DNA of 64,000 nt from Pyrinomonadaceae bacterium MAG19_C2-C3 (GTDB taxonomy: Bacteria > Acidobacteriota > Blastocatellia > Pyrinomonadales > Pyrinomonadaceae). The notes below the pieces were generated by a model. That model had not been told where the DNA came from, searched no databases, and saw only the letters and a program-made list of their open reading frames with translations. A program made the translations under genes and the position numbers. The stretch is taken from NCBI GenBank assembly GCA_024330265.1, contig JANDLT010000018.1:22491-86490 (forward strand). Reading direction: 5' to 3'. Position 1 is the stretch's first letter. Every line of letters begins with the position of its first letter. Positions 9,155 through 16,799 of this stretch are shown piece after piece.

Positions 9155-9186
9155 AGCGTCAAACATTGAACATCAAATCTTGAACC
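9082..9186 (+). repeat. 7-bp word repeats (TTGAAC family), mirrored, spanning the hydrolase stop
   Basis: Left half 9082-9109 is four heptads: GTTCAAT, GTTCCAA, GTTCAAT, GTTCAAC. Right half 9131-9186 is eight heptads of the complementary words (TTGAATC, TTGAACT, CGGAACA and so on to TTGAACC). The halves can pair as an imperfect hairpin. The hydrolase stop (9152-9154) falls inside the right half. Confidence 0.8.
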
Positions 9187-9217
9187 CGTTTCACCACACA
9201 AAGGACGCCGAAGCATT

Positions 9218-10390
9218 ATGTCCATCACGCGCCAAGATTGGTCTTTGCAACGCAAGGGAATCGTTGACCAAGAGCGTCACAAAGAGCGCGTCCGCGAAGC
9301 GATAAAAAAGAACTTGGGTTCGATTGTTTCCGACGAAGCCATCATCATGTCCGACGGGCGGCGTTCGGTTAAAGTTCCGATTAAATCCCTCGATGAATAC
9401 AAGTTTCGCTTCGACCACACGAAGCGCAAACACGTCGGACAGGGCGACGGCAAATCACAAGTCGGCGATGTCATCGCCCGCGAAGGGCAACCACAAGGAC
9501 AAGGGGCGGGACGCGGCGCGGGACAGCCCGGACACGACGCGGGCGGCGAATACTACGAAGCCGACGTGCAGATTGACGAACTCGCCGCCCTCATATTTGA
9601 AGATTTAAGTCTTCCGTTTTTAGAGGAAAAAGCCAAGCAAGCCGTTCCCGCAACAACGACGCGCTTCAATGAAATCCGGCGCACGGGCGTGATGTCGAAC
9701 CTCGACAAACGCCGCATGATTTTAGAAAACATCAAACGCAATGCCCGCGAAAATCAAGGCGCGGCGCGCTTCGGCAACGTCAAAAAAGAAGACCTTAGAT
9801 TTAAGTCGTGGGAAGAAGATGTACGTCTCGAATCAAACGCCGTCGTCCTCGCCGTAATGGATGTTTCCGGTTCAATGGGCGAATTTAAGAAGTACATTGC
9901 GCGCTCGTTCTACTTCTGGATGGTCAGGTTTCTTCGCACCAAGTACGACAACGTGGCGATACGCTTCATCTCGCACCACACCGAAGCCCGCGAAGTCACG
10001 GAAGAACAATTCTTCACGCAGGGCGAATCCGGCGGCACAGTCGTATCAAGCGCGTATGAACTCGCGCTCAACATCATCCGCGAAGATTACAAAGCCGCCG
10101 ATTGGAACATCTACCCGTTCCACTTCTCCGACGGCGACAACTATTACTCGGACAACGAAGAAGCCGTGCGCCTTGCCGATGAACTTATCCAAACCTGCAA
10201 TCTGTTCGGCTACGGCGAAATCGGTGAAGAAGGCACGAGCGCGTATCGTCGTTCATCCGGCGCGCTGCTCTCGATTTTCACCGACCGTTTAAAACGTAAA
10301 GACCGCTTCGTCGGCGTGCGGATTGATGCGAAGGAAGATGTTTATCCCGCGCTCAAAAAGTTTTTCGGCACAACGCCGGAAACGAAATAA
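9218..10390 (+). CDS. DUF444 (YhbH/YeaH) family protein
   Basis: A 390-residue YeaH/YhbH-type protein. N-terminal signatures are SITRQDWSLQRKGIVDQERH and IIMSDGRRSVKVPIKSLDEY, followed by a Gly-rich, polar linker near residues 70-110. A von Willebrand A-like domain follows, with a MIDAS-like DVSGSMGEFKK near residue 215 and a later THR-like metal-ligand region (FISHHTEAREV). B. subtilis YhbH and E. coli YeaH belong to the PrkA/SpoVR group; here the gene sits between prkA (5501) and spoVR (11360), so the functional link is preserved although the genes are not adjacent. Confidence 0.92.
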   Translation: MSITRQDWSLQRKGIVDQERHKERVREAIKKNLGSIVSDEAIIMSDGRRSVKVPIKSLDEYKFRFDHTKRKHVGQGDGKSQVGDVIAREGQPQGQGAGRGAGQPGHDAGGEYYEADVQIDELAALIFEDLSLPFLEEKAKQAVPATTTRFNEIRRTGVMSNLDKRRMILENIKRNARENQGAARFGNVKKEDLRFKSWEEDVRLESNAVVLAVMDVSGSMGEFKKYIARSFYFWMVRFLRTKYDNVAIRFISHHTEAREVTEEQFFTQGESGGTVVSSAYELALNIIREDYKAADWNIYPFHFSDGDNYYSDNEEAVRLADELIQTCNLFGYGEIGEEGTSAYRRSSGALLSIFTDRLKRKDRFVGVRIDAKEDVYPALKKFFGTTPETK

Positions 10391-10416
10391 GCATTGAGAT
10401 TGAAAGGAACAAACCA

Positions 10417-11235
10417 ATGAAGAAACAACTCACGATGTTATCTCTCGCGGCGTGTTGCTTATTCGCGGCGACCACAACCATCACCGCGCAAGTCTCGAAA
10501 TCAAAACGCGCGCAATCGTCCGCCCCGATGTTTTACGGCGGAAGCACAGGCAGTCATTATCATTCGAGTTTCGCTTCAATGGAGTTCGCCTTCGGCGGTC
10601 AAGTCGTCAAAGGCGCACCCTACTCGGCACTCGCCGTTAAAGAGACTTTTGAAATCACACCTGACGGGAAACGCATTACGCGCCGCGATGCAGCACAGCT
10701 TTACCGCGACGGCGAAGGACGCACGCGAATCGAACGCGGGTTCAACGGCAATGCCGCGTCTCCGCTTAATGCAAATTCTTCGCGTGCGGCTTTCATTACC
10801 GATGCGGACGGCTTCTATTTTCTCGACCCGCGCGGACGCACGGCACTTAAATTTTCTTCAAGAGGTAAGGCGAGCATTTCCGGCACGGGCGCAAGCGTGA
10901 CGACGCAAGCCGACCCGCGAAGCGTCGCGGGTGATATGACCGAAGCACTTGGCACGCAAATCATCGAAGGCGTGACGGCACAAGGCTTTCGCACGACGAC
11001 CAACATCGCGGCGGGCGAAGCGCGAAACGCCGCCCCCGTCCGCATCGTGTACGAACGATGGTATGCGCCTGAACTGCGGCGCGACGTTCTTATCAAATGC
11101 ACCGATACTCGCTTTGGCGAAGCCATCTTTCGCTTGACCGACATCTCACGCGCCGAACCCGCGAGCGTGCTTTTCGCCATCCCCGCCGATTTCAAAATCG
11201 AAGAACTGGGATTCGGCACACGGACGCGCAAATAA
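10417..11235 (+). CDS. Exported protein of unknown function
   Basis: A 272-residue protein with a clear signal peptide (MKKQLTMLSLAACCLFAATT, cleavage likely after TITAQ or just before). The mature part is beta-rich. It contains a repeated pattern seen in Acidobacteriota exported proteins of unknown function: RDGEGRTRIER, a DADGFYFLDPRGRTALKF segment, and near the end YERWYAPELRRDVLIKC-T-D-TRFGEAIFRLTDI, then a P-A-SVLFAIPADFKIEE tail. It may resemble DUF4412-like outer-surface proteins, but I cannot assign a function. It lies 26 bp after the DUF444 gene, so it is probably in the same transcript. Confidence 0.75.
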   Translation: MKKQLTMLSLAACCLFAATTTITAQVSKSKRAQSSAPMFYGGSTGSHYHSSFASMEFAFGGQVVKGAPYSALAVKETFEITPDGKRITRRDAAQLYRDGEGRTRIERGFNGNAASPLNANSSRAAFITDADGFYFLDPRGRTALKFSSRGKASISGTGASVTTQADPRSVAGDMTEALGTQIIEGVTAQGFRTTTNIAAGEARNAAPVRIVYERWYAPELRRDVLIKCTDTRFGEAIFRLTDISRAEPASVLFAIPADFKIEELGFGTRTRK

Positions 11236-11237
11236 AG

Positions 11238-11350
11238 CAGATGCTAGATGTCAGATGTTTGATGTTGGTGCGCGCCCGGACACTGACATCTAGCATCTGA
11301 CATCTGACATCCGCCTTTTCATTCTGACTTCCGACTCCTGACTTCTGGCT
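11238..11350 (+). repeat. 7-bp word repeats (AGATGTC / TGACATC and CTTCTGA families)
   Basis: Begins with heptads AGATGCT, AGATGTC, AGATGTT, TGATGTT. After a short GC-rich loop come complementary heptads TGACATC, TAGCATC, TGACATC, TGACATC, forming a hairpin. A second family follows directly (TCTGACT, TCCGACT, CCTGACT, TCTGGCT) and runs up to the spoVR start. Confidence 0.8.
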
Positions 11351-11359
11351 TCTGATTTT

Positions 11360-12784
11360 ATGAACGACAAAGAAGTTAAAGAACTCGAAAAAGCTTTAGA
11401 GCAGATTTGGGACATCGCCGTTAAGTTCGGGCTTGACCCGTTTCCGACGAAGTTCGAGATTGTTCCGGCGACCGTTATGTATGAGGTCGGAAGTTATGCC
11501 TTGCCCGGAAGGTATTCGCATTGGACGTTCGGCAAGGCGTATCACAAGATGAAGATGATGTATGACTTCGGGTTGTCGAAGATTTACGAAGTCGTCATCA
11601 ACACGAATCCGTCTTACGGGTTTTTGATGGAAACCAACTCGCCGCTTCAAAACAAACTCGTCATCGCGCACGTCCTCGGTCACACCGATTTCTTCAAAAA
11701 CAACATCTATTTTTCGCGCACGAATCGCCGCATGGTCGAAAGCGTTTCATCGCACGCGGGACGCATGACCGGATACGAATTTAAGTACGGGCGCAAAACC
11801 GTCGAGCGTTTTCTTGACGCCGTGTTGTCAATCGAAGAACACATTGACCCGGATTTGTTTATCAAACGCGAGAAGCGCGGGCGCGACGCGGAAGGTGCGA
11901 AGAAGCCGAAAGAAGGACGTTTTGACGATTTGATGACGGCGGGCGAACGCGAAGCCAAACAGGTTTTCACGTCGCTTGACGATGAACGAATTGATGAGCG
12001 GCGAAGGGATGAACAACTGCCCGCGAAGGATTTGCTTCACTACATCGCCACCTATTCGCCGACGCTCACCGATTGGCAACGCGATGTCGTGACGATGATT
12101 CGTGAGGAGATGCAATACTTCGTGCCGCAGATGCAAACTAAGACGATTAACGAAGGATGGGCGTCGCTGATTCACTCGCGCATCATGCGTGAACTGGATT
12201 TGCCCGACAAAGAGCATCTCGAATTTTCTGAGCTTCACGCGGGCGTCGTCTCTCCGCACAAAGGCGCGCTTAATCCGTACTACGTCGGATATAAAATTCT
12301 CGAAGACATCGAACGACGTTGGAATAATCCGACACGCGAAGAACAGGAAAAGTTTGGGCGCGCGGTGGGCGGCGGATGGGCAAAGCTTCTCGAAGTGCGC
12401 GAACTGGATAACGACGTTTCATTTCTGCGTAATTACTTAACCGAAGATTTATGCGAAGAACTCGACTTGTTCGTCTATGAACTCGTGGACGATGAAGAAT
12501 GGACGGTGACGGAAAAGCGTTGGAAACGTGTGCGCGATACGCTGGTCGGGAATATGACCAATTTCGGCTTCCCGTACATCGTCGTGATGGACGGAGATTA
12601 CAATCGCAACCGTGAGTTGTACTTGAAGCATGAATACGAAGGCAGCGAGTTGGACGCGAAGTATGCGCGTAAAGTCTTGGAACACGTCTTCACACTCTGG
12701 GGACGCACGGTGCATCTCGAAACCATAATGGATGATGAAAGCACCGTCCTGAGTTTTGACGGTAGAGAACACGATGAGCGTTGA
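11360..12784 (+). CDS. spoVR: SpoVR family protein
   Basis: A 474-residue SpoVR/YcgB-family protein, near the usual length. Signatures include the N-terminal [21 protein letters not shown] region, [35 protein letters not shown] near residue 250, [15 protein letters not shown], and the C-terminal [19 protein letters not shown]. Cytoplasmic. In other bacteria SpoVR works with PrkA and a DUF444 protein in spore cortex formation or stationary-phase physiology; this organism shows no sporulation genes in the window, so a stress role is more likely. The last codons abut an 8-bp repeat block. Confidence 0.95.
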   Translation: MNDKEVKELEKALEQIWDIAVKFGLDPFPTKFEIVPATVMYEVGSYALPGRYSHWTFGKAYHKMKMMYDFGLSKIYEVVINTNPSYGFLMETNSPLQNKLVIAHVLGHTDFFKNNIYFSRTNRRMVESVSSHAGRMTGYEFKYGRKTVERFLDAVLSIEEHIDPDLFIKREKRGRDAEGAKKPKEGRFDDLMTAGEREAKQVFTSLDDERIDERRRDEQLPAKDLLHYIATYSPTLTDWQRDVVTMIREEMQYFVPQMQTKTINEGWASLIHSRIMRELDLPDKEHLEFSELHAGVVSPHKGALNPYYVGYKILEDIERRWNNPTREEQEKFGRAVGGGWAKLLEVRELDNDVSFLRNYLTEDLCEELDLFVYELVDDEEWTVTEKRWKRVRDTLVGNMTNFGFPYIVVMDGDYNRNRELYLKHEYEGSELDAKYARKVLEHVFTLWGRTVHLETIMDDESTVLSFDGREHDER

Positions 12785-12851
12785 GGAATTGATTCATTGT
12801 TTCATTCAGTCACTGACTCAATGACTGAATGAAACAATGAATCAATTCCTT
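12784..12851 (+). repeat. 8-bp word repeats forming a hairpin
   Basis: Eight-base words (TTGATTCA, TTGTTTCA, TTCAGTCA, CTGACTCA, ATGACTGA, ATGAAACA, ATGAATCA) run from the spoVR stop. The first and second halves are reverse complements (GGAATTGATTCATTG against CAATGAATCAATTCC), giving a long stem that may end spoVR transcription. Confidence 0.8.
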
Positions 12852-12912
12852 CTTAAATAGCGGACATCCGACACGGCTTTGTGATGTAGTGCGGCGATAA
12901 GGTAAATCTACA

Positions 12913-13389
12913 ATGAAGTTCGTTAAGGAGAGCGTGGTGCGGGCGACGCCGGAGCGTGTGTGGGCGTTCCATGAACTGCCCGACGCACTCGAAAGATTGA
13001 CGCCGCCATGGGAACACGCGCGCATCATCAAACAGGCACAAAGCTTGCAAGTGGGGCAGGAAGCAATCATTGAAACGAAGATTTTTGGATTGATTCCGGT
13101 CAAGTGGGTGGCGCGACATACGCTTTACCGTCCGCCATATCAATTTGAAGACGTGCAGGTTTCGGGTCCATTCAAGAGTTGGCGACATCGCCATATCATC
13201 GAACCGCACGCGACGGGAAGCGTTTTGCGTGACGAAATCGAATACGTTCCGCTGCTTGGATTGTTAGGAGCATTCGCCGCACCGATGGTGATAATTCCGA
13301 AGTTAAAACGAATGTTCGATTATCGCCATGATGCGACCAGACGTTGGTGTGAAGCAGAAGGAAGTAGAAGCCAACCGATAAATGAATAA
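12913..13389 (+). CDS. SRPBCC family (polyketide cyclase-like) protein
   Basis: A 158-residue single-domain protein with the START/Bet-v1-like SRPBCC pattern: a first strand KFVKESVVRATPERVWAF, then HELPDALERLTPPWE, a GPFKSWRHRHIIEP stretch and DEIEYVPLLGLLG. Proteins of this type (the SRPBCC subgroup often found beside epimerases or in cell-division-inhibitor-like annotations) bind hydrophobic ligands, but the ligand is unknown. The last 8 bp overlap the start of the next small gene, suggesting coupled translation. Confidence 0.75.
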   Translation: MKFVKESVVRATPERVWAFHELPDALERLTPPWEHARIIKQAQSLQVGQEAIIETKIFGLIPVKWVARHTLYRPPYQFEDVQVSGPFKSWRHRHIIEPHATGSVLRDEIEYVPLLGLLGAFAAPMVIIPKLKRMFDYRHDATRRWCEAEGSRSQPINE

Positions 13390-13591
13390 GCCAAAGCTAA
13401 ACAAACGAAAATCAAATCAATGCCGGACAAACCAAAATCAGGCGGCGACGCGAACGACTAAGAAGAAATCATCCGCGCAAGGATTTTTGATTGCCGGAAC
13501 ATCACTCGCACTACTTTTCGGCATCGCCTTTCTCAAAGGGCGCGCCGACGAACCACAAGGGAAAAAAGAACAAGCTCACGAAGGAGAATAA
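13382..13591 (+). CDS. Small single-pass membrane protein
   Basis: A 69-residue protein: a very basic, Asn/Lys-rich N-terminus of about 33 residues, one hydrophobic segment (GFLIAGTSLALLFGIAFL), then a short charged tail. The start overlaps the SRPBCC stop by 8 bp. The predicted topology is N-in with the acidic tail outside. No family recognised; position between two genes with good spacing is the main support. Confidence 0.45.
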   Translation: MNKPKLNKRKSNQCRTNQNQAATRTTKKKSSAQGFLIAGTSLALLFGIAFLKGRADEPQGKKEQAHEGE

Positions 13592-13597
13592 AACACT

Positions 13598-13870
13598 ATG
13601 TCAACACCAACCCAGATTCGCGCCGACCAGGGCTTTACCAGAACACAGGGTGCAGACGGCGACGTTGCCGAAAACTTTTTGCGCCAGATGGACGGCTCAA
13701 CCAAAGAAGCCACCGGCGTCAGTCTTCTACATATTTTGACGCTCGCCAGCATCGGTGCTTCCGTCGCGTTATTTTTTTCGGGTAAGAGAATGGCGGGCAT
13801 CTTCGTCGGTTTATGGCCCCCGACGTTCCAAGCCTTGAAAGCTGCCGCCGACAATAAGTCCAAGCAGTAA
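13598..13870 (+). CDS. Small membrane protein of unknown function
   Basis: A 90-residue protein with an AAGGAG-type RBS 11-12 bp upstream of the ATG, 6 bp after the preceding small gene. The N-terminal 45 residues are polar. The middle has hydrophobic stretches (LHILTLASIGASVALFF and GIFVGLWPP), followed by a basic tail. The start of the hydrophobic region resembles small proteins often found in Acidobacteriota, but I do not recognise a named family. Confidence 0.55.
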   Translation: MSTPTQIRADQGFTRTQGADGDVAENFLRQMDGSTKEATGVSLLHILTLASIGASVALFFSGKRMAGIFVGLWPPTFQALKAAADNKSKQ

Positions 13871-13895
13871 AATCTAATTGCATTACAAGAACATG

Positions 13896-13930
13896 AGCCG
13901 CGCGCATATTTGAAAATCATGCGCGCGGCT
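13896..13930. terminator. GC-rich hairpin, likely bidirectional terminator
   Basis: AGCCGCGCGCAT and ATGCGCGCGGCT pair perfectly over 12 bp with an 11-nt AT-rich loop, followed by TATT. It lies between two convergent genes (ending at 13870 and 13984). Confidence 0.7.
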
Positions 13931-13983
13931 TATTGCTTGCCCATAACGAATGACAGGCAAAGCAATTTTCGGTGTGCTGCTTC

Positions 13984-14244
13984 TTACGTCAACCGCCCGA
14001 ATACGTTGTGCATCAGCGTCGCAAAAACCAGACTCAAACACAAAATTGCGACCCACTGCCAGAATTTTAATTGACCTTCAAACTGCGAGCGAACAATCGG
14101 AAACAGTATCAGCAACGCGGGCAGCAATCCGACGCTAACGGTGGTGAACTGTTCCGCGCCCGTGCGGATTGAGAGACTTACGCCAATCACAAAAACAAGA
14201 ATCGCCGCTCCGACAAGCCCGACGATTTTCAACTTATCCGACAT
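13984..14244 (-). CDS. Small hydrophobic membrane protein
   Basis: An 86-residue protein with three hydrophobic segments (about residues 6-22, 33-50 and 62-80). I chose the ATG at 14244 because AAGGA stands at proper distance upstream; an ATG at 14277 would add 11 residues. Convergent with the preceding gene across a hairpin. No family recognised. Confidence 0.55.
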   Translation of the reverse strand: MSDKLKIVGLVGAAILVFVIGVSLSIRTGAEQFTTVSVGLLPALLILFPIVRSQFEGQLKFWQWVAILCLSLVFATLMHNVFGRLT

Positions 14245-14302
14245 ATTTTCATCCTTCCTTATAAAGGATTTTAACACCGTCTCAATTTTATGCGTTTGTG
14301 AT

Positions 14303-14329
14303 TTGACATCACAGTTGTCAAGCTATGAT
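14303..14329 (+). promoter_or_regulatory. Promoter or operator candidate upstream of the pyrophosphatase
   Basis: TTGACA at 14303 and TATGAT at 14324, with a short 15-bp spacer. The -35 lies in a small inverted repeat (TTGACA, 7 nt, TGTCAA) that could be an operator. Tentative, because the spacing is below the usual 16-18. Confidence 0.35.
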
Positions 14330-14452
14330 GCGAATAGACACGAACCAACCGGACGAATGATAATTAAGACACTGAAAATCAAACGCATCATCATATTCAA
14401 AACATACGCCTCGCAACATCGGTGGCGGCACACGACGGGAGCATCACATTAA

Positions 14453-15193
14453 ATGGTAAGCAATCAACGTCTGACAGAATTATTCGCCATACTTTTTCGC
14501 GCGCATCCATGGCACGGTGTATCGCCCGGCGCGTTCGCTGAAACCGTGCCGACCTCGCTCAACACATACATCGAAATCGTTCCGGCGGATGCCGTCAAGT
14601 ACGAACTCGATAAAGAGAGCGGACACTTACGGCTTGACCGCCCGCAGCGTTATTCGAGTTTCTGCCCGACGCTCTACGGCTTTGTGCCGCAGACTTACTG
14701 CGGCGAATCCGTCGCCGAACTTTGCCAGCAACGCATCGGCTCGAAGGTTAAAATCAAAGGCGACGCCGACCCGCTCGACATCTGCGTGTTGACCGAAAAG
14801 GGGTTCACGCACGGCAACTTTCTCATTCGTTCGCGTCCCGTCGGCGGCTTGCGTTTGATAGACGGCAATGAAGCCGACGACAAGATAATCGCGGTGCTGG
14901 AAAACGACATCACTTACGGCGACATCACGGACATCACGGAAGTTCCGCGCGGACTCTTAGACCGTTTGACGCACTACTTTTTGACTTACAAACAACTGCC
15001 TTCCGAAGCCCTGCGACGCATCGAAATCACGGACACATACAACCGCGAAGAAGCCCACGAAGTCATACGCCGCAGCCTCGCGGACTACCGCGCGGTGTTC
15101 GGCGCGCCCGAAGACCGGATAGGCGAACTGCGGCGTCTGCTCGTCGAAGACGTGACCGAAAAAATTGAAGACACGCTGCCCGTCAATAATTGA
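14453..15193 (+). CDS. Inorganic pyrophosphatase family protein
   Basis: A 246-residue family I pyrophosphatase-like protein that would hydrolyse PPi to phosphate. Motifs: AVKYELDKESGHLRLDRP (substrate-binding Lys/Glu region), YGFVPQTYCG, and the metal-binding acidic cluster GDADPLDICVL, corresponding to the D-x-D-P-x-D signature. It is longer than E. coli Ppa (about 175) because of an N-terminal lead and a C-terminal helical region (from about residue 180). GGGAG lies upstream of the ATG. The stop overlaps the crtI start (TGATG), so the two are translationally coupled. Confidence 0.88.
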   Translation: MVSNQRLTELFAILFRAHPWHGVSPGAFAETVPTSLNTYIEIVPADAVKYELDKESGHLRLDRPQRYSSFCPTLYGFVPQTYCGESVAELCQQRIGSKVKIKGDADPLDICVLTEKGFTHGNFLIRSRPVGGLRLIDGNEADDKIIAVLENDITYGDITDITEVPRGLLDRLTHYFLTYKQLPSEALRRIEITDTYNREEAHEVIRRSLADYRAVFGAPEDRIGELRRLLVEDVTEKIEDTLPVNN

Positions 15194-16737
15194 TGATGCC
15201 GACTCCGGCTATAACTGGGACGCGAAACGTCCATATCATCGGCGCAGGGATAGGCGGCTTGAGCGCGGGTGTGAGACTCGCGGCGAGCGGCGTGCGGGTC
15301 AAGATTACAGAAAAGAACTCAACGCCGGGCGGCAAAGTCAATCTTCATCTGGTAAACGGTTATTCCTTCGATACCGGAGCGTCGCTGCTGACGATGCGGC
15401 ACGTCGTCGAAGATTTATTTGCGAGTGTCAACCGGCGGTTGGAAGATTATTTAACCATCGAACCGCTCGAACCGCTTTGTCGTTACAAGTGGCAGGACGG
15501 CGCGACGCTCGACGCTTCGACTTACATCGAACAAATGGAAACGGAAATCAGGCGGCTCGCTCCCTGTGACGTGTCGGCGTTTCGTCGTTATTTGTCAGAC
15601 GCGCGCCGCAAGTACGAAGTCGCGGAGCGGACGTTTCTCGCGCACAGTTTGAACGATTTGCCGAAGCTTTTGCGCCCGCGATACGCGCGCGACCTCGCCG
15701 CCATATCTTCATGGCGGACGCTCGCCGCGCACAACGCGAGTTACTTTCGTTCGCCGCACATACGTCAATTATTCAATCGCTTTGCGACTTACAACGGTTC
15801 GTCGCCGTACCGCGCACCTGCGACCTTCGCCCTGATTCCGTTTGTCGAGTTCGGGCTTGGCGCGTGGTATGTGCGCGGCGGGATGTACGAATTGCCGCGC
15901 GCACTCGTTCGTCTGGCAGGTGAGTTTGGTGTGGAAATCGAAACGAATACGGAAGTCTCACGCATCATCGTCGAAGGCGGAACGGCGCGCGGCGTCGCTT
16001 TCAAACGCGACGGCGAAAATCAAATTATCGAAGAACGATGCGATGCCGTCATCGCCAACTCCGATGCGATTGAAACTTACCGCCGTCTCATACCGCCGGA
16101 AAATCGCCGCATCTACACGGACAAGAAACTCGCGCGCATCGAACCGTCATGCAGCGGCTTCGTTCTGCTCTTGGGTGTCAATCGTAAATACGATTCGCTC
16201 GCGCATCACAACATTTTCTTCTCAAAAGATTACGCGGCGGAGTTTCGCTCAATCTTCGATGAACTGCGTCCCGCCCATGACCCGACGATTTACGTTTGCG
16301 CCACATCGCGCACCGACGCCACGCAAGCCCCTTCGGGTCACGAAAACCTGTTCGTCCTCGTCAACGCTCCGGCGACGAGTGAACATACATGCTGGGGGCG
16401 CGAAGAAGCCGACGCTTACCGCGACCTTATCATCTCGAAACTCGAAGCCTTCGGTTTGAAAGGCTTGAAGGCGGCGATTGATTATCAACGCATCATCACG
16501 CCCGAAGATTTTGAGAACATATATCACGCGCATCGCGGTTCGATTTACGGCGTTTCGTCGAACAGTATGATGAGTGCTTTTATGCGCGTCCCGAACCGGG
16601 CGCGCGACATACAAAATCTTTATTTTGCGGGCGGCGCGACGCATCCCGGCGGCGGCATCCCGCTCGTTATGCTGTCGGGGAAATTCGCGGCGGAGATGAT
16701 GTTGAAGAATTGGTTCATTGAATCATCGGCTCATTGA
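15193..16737 (+). CDS. CrtI-type phytoene desaturase / carotenoid oxidoreductase
   Basis: A 514-residue FAD-dependent enzyme of the phytoene desaturase family. The N-terminus has the dinucleotide-binding motif GAGIGGLSAGVRLAASG followed by E-K-N-x-x-P-GGKV. The C-terminus has the family signature YFAGGATHPGGGIPLVMLSG. Length is normal. It may desaturate phytoene or modify a related carotenoid; the class cannot be fixed by eye. No phytoene synthase or other crt gene is next to it, so its substrate is presumably made by genes elsewhere. The ATG at 15193 overlaps the pyrophosphatase stop; a TTG lies one codon earlier. Confidence 0.88.
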   Translation: MMPTPAITGTRNVHIIGAGIGGLSAGVRLAASGVRVKITEKNSTPGGKVNLHLVNGYSFDTGASLLTMRHVVEDLFASVNRRLEDYLTIEPLEPLCRYKWQDGATLDASTYIEQMETEIRRLAPCDVSAFRRYLSDARRKYEVAERTFLAHSLNDLPKLLRPRYARDLAAISSWRTLAAHNASYFRSPHIRQLFNRFATYNGSSPYRAPATFALIPFVEFGLGAWYVRGGMYELPRALVRLAGEFGVEIETNTEVSRIIVEGGTARGVAFKRDGENQIIEERCDAVIANSDAIETYRRLIPPENRRIYTDKKLARIEPSCSGFVLLLGVNRKYDSLAHHNIFFSKDYAAEFRSIFDELRPAHDPTIYVCATSRTDATQAPSGHENLFVLVNAPATSEHTCWGREEADAYRDLIISKLEAFGLKGLKAAIDYQRIITPEDFENIYHAHRGSIYGVSSNSMMSAFMRVPNRARDIQNLYFAGGATHPGGGIPLVMLSGKFAAEMMLKNWFIESSAH

Positions 16738-16799
16738 TTCAATGAAAGGCGGAACGTCCTCAATGATTCAATGACTCAATGAGCCGATGAAACAATGAG
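16713..16799 (+). repeat. 8-bp word repeats, mirrored, linking crtI and the next gene
   Basis: The left half (GTTCATTGAATCATCGG, then CTCATTGATTCAATGA) covers the last crtI codons. The right half (TCAATGAT, TCAATGAC, TCAATGAG, CCGATGAA, ACAATGAG) runs into the start codon of the downstream gene. The halves are complementary, so a long hairpin can form between the two genes. Confidence 0.8.

Noticed and set aside
9082..9186. Heptad repeats as a possible CRISPR array
   Set aside because: The units are 7 bp with no unique spacers; no cas genes are in the window.
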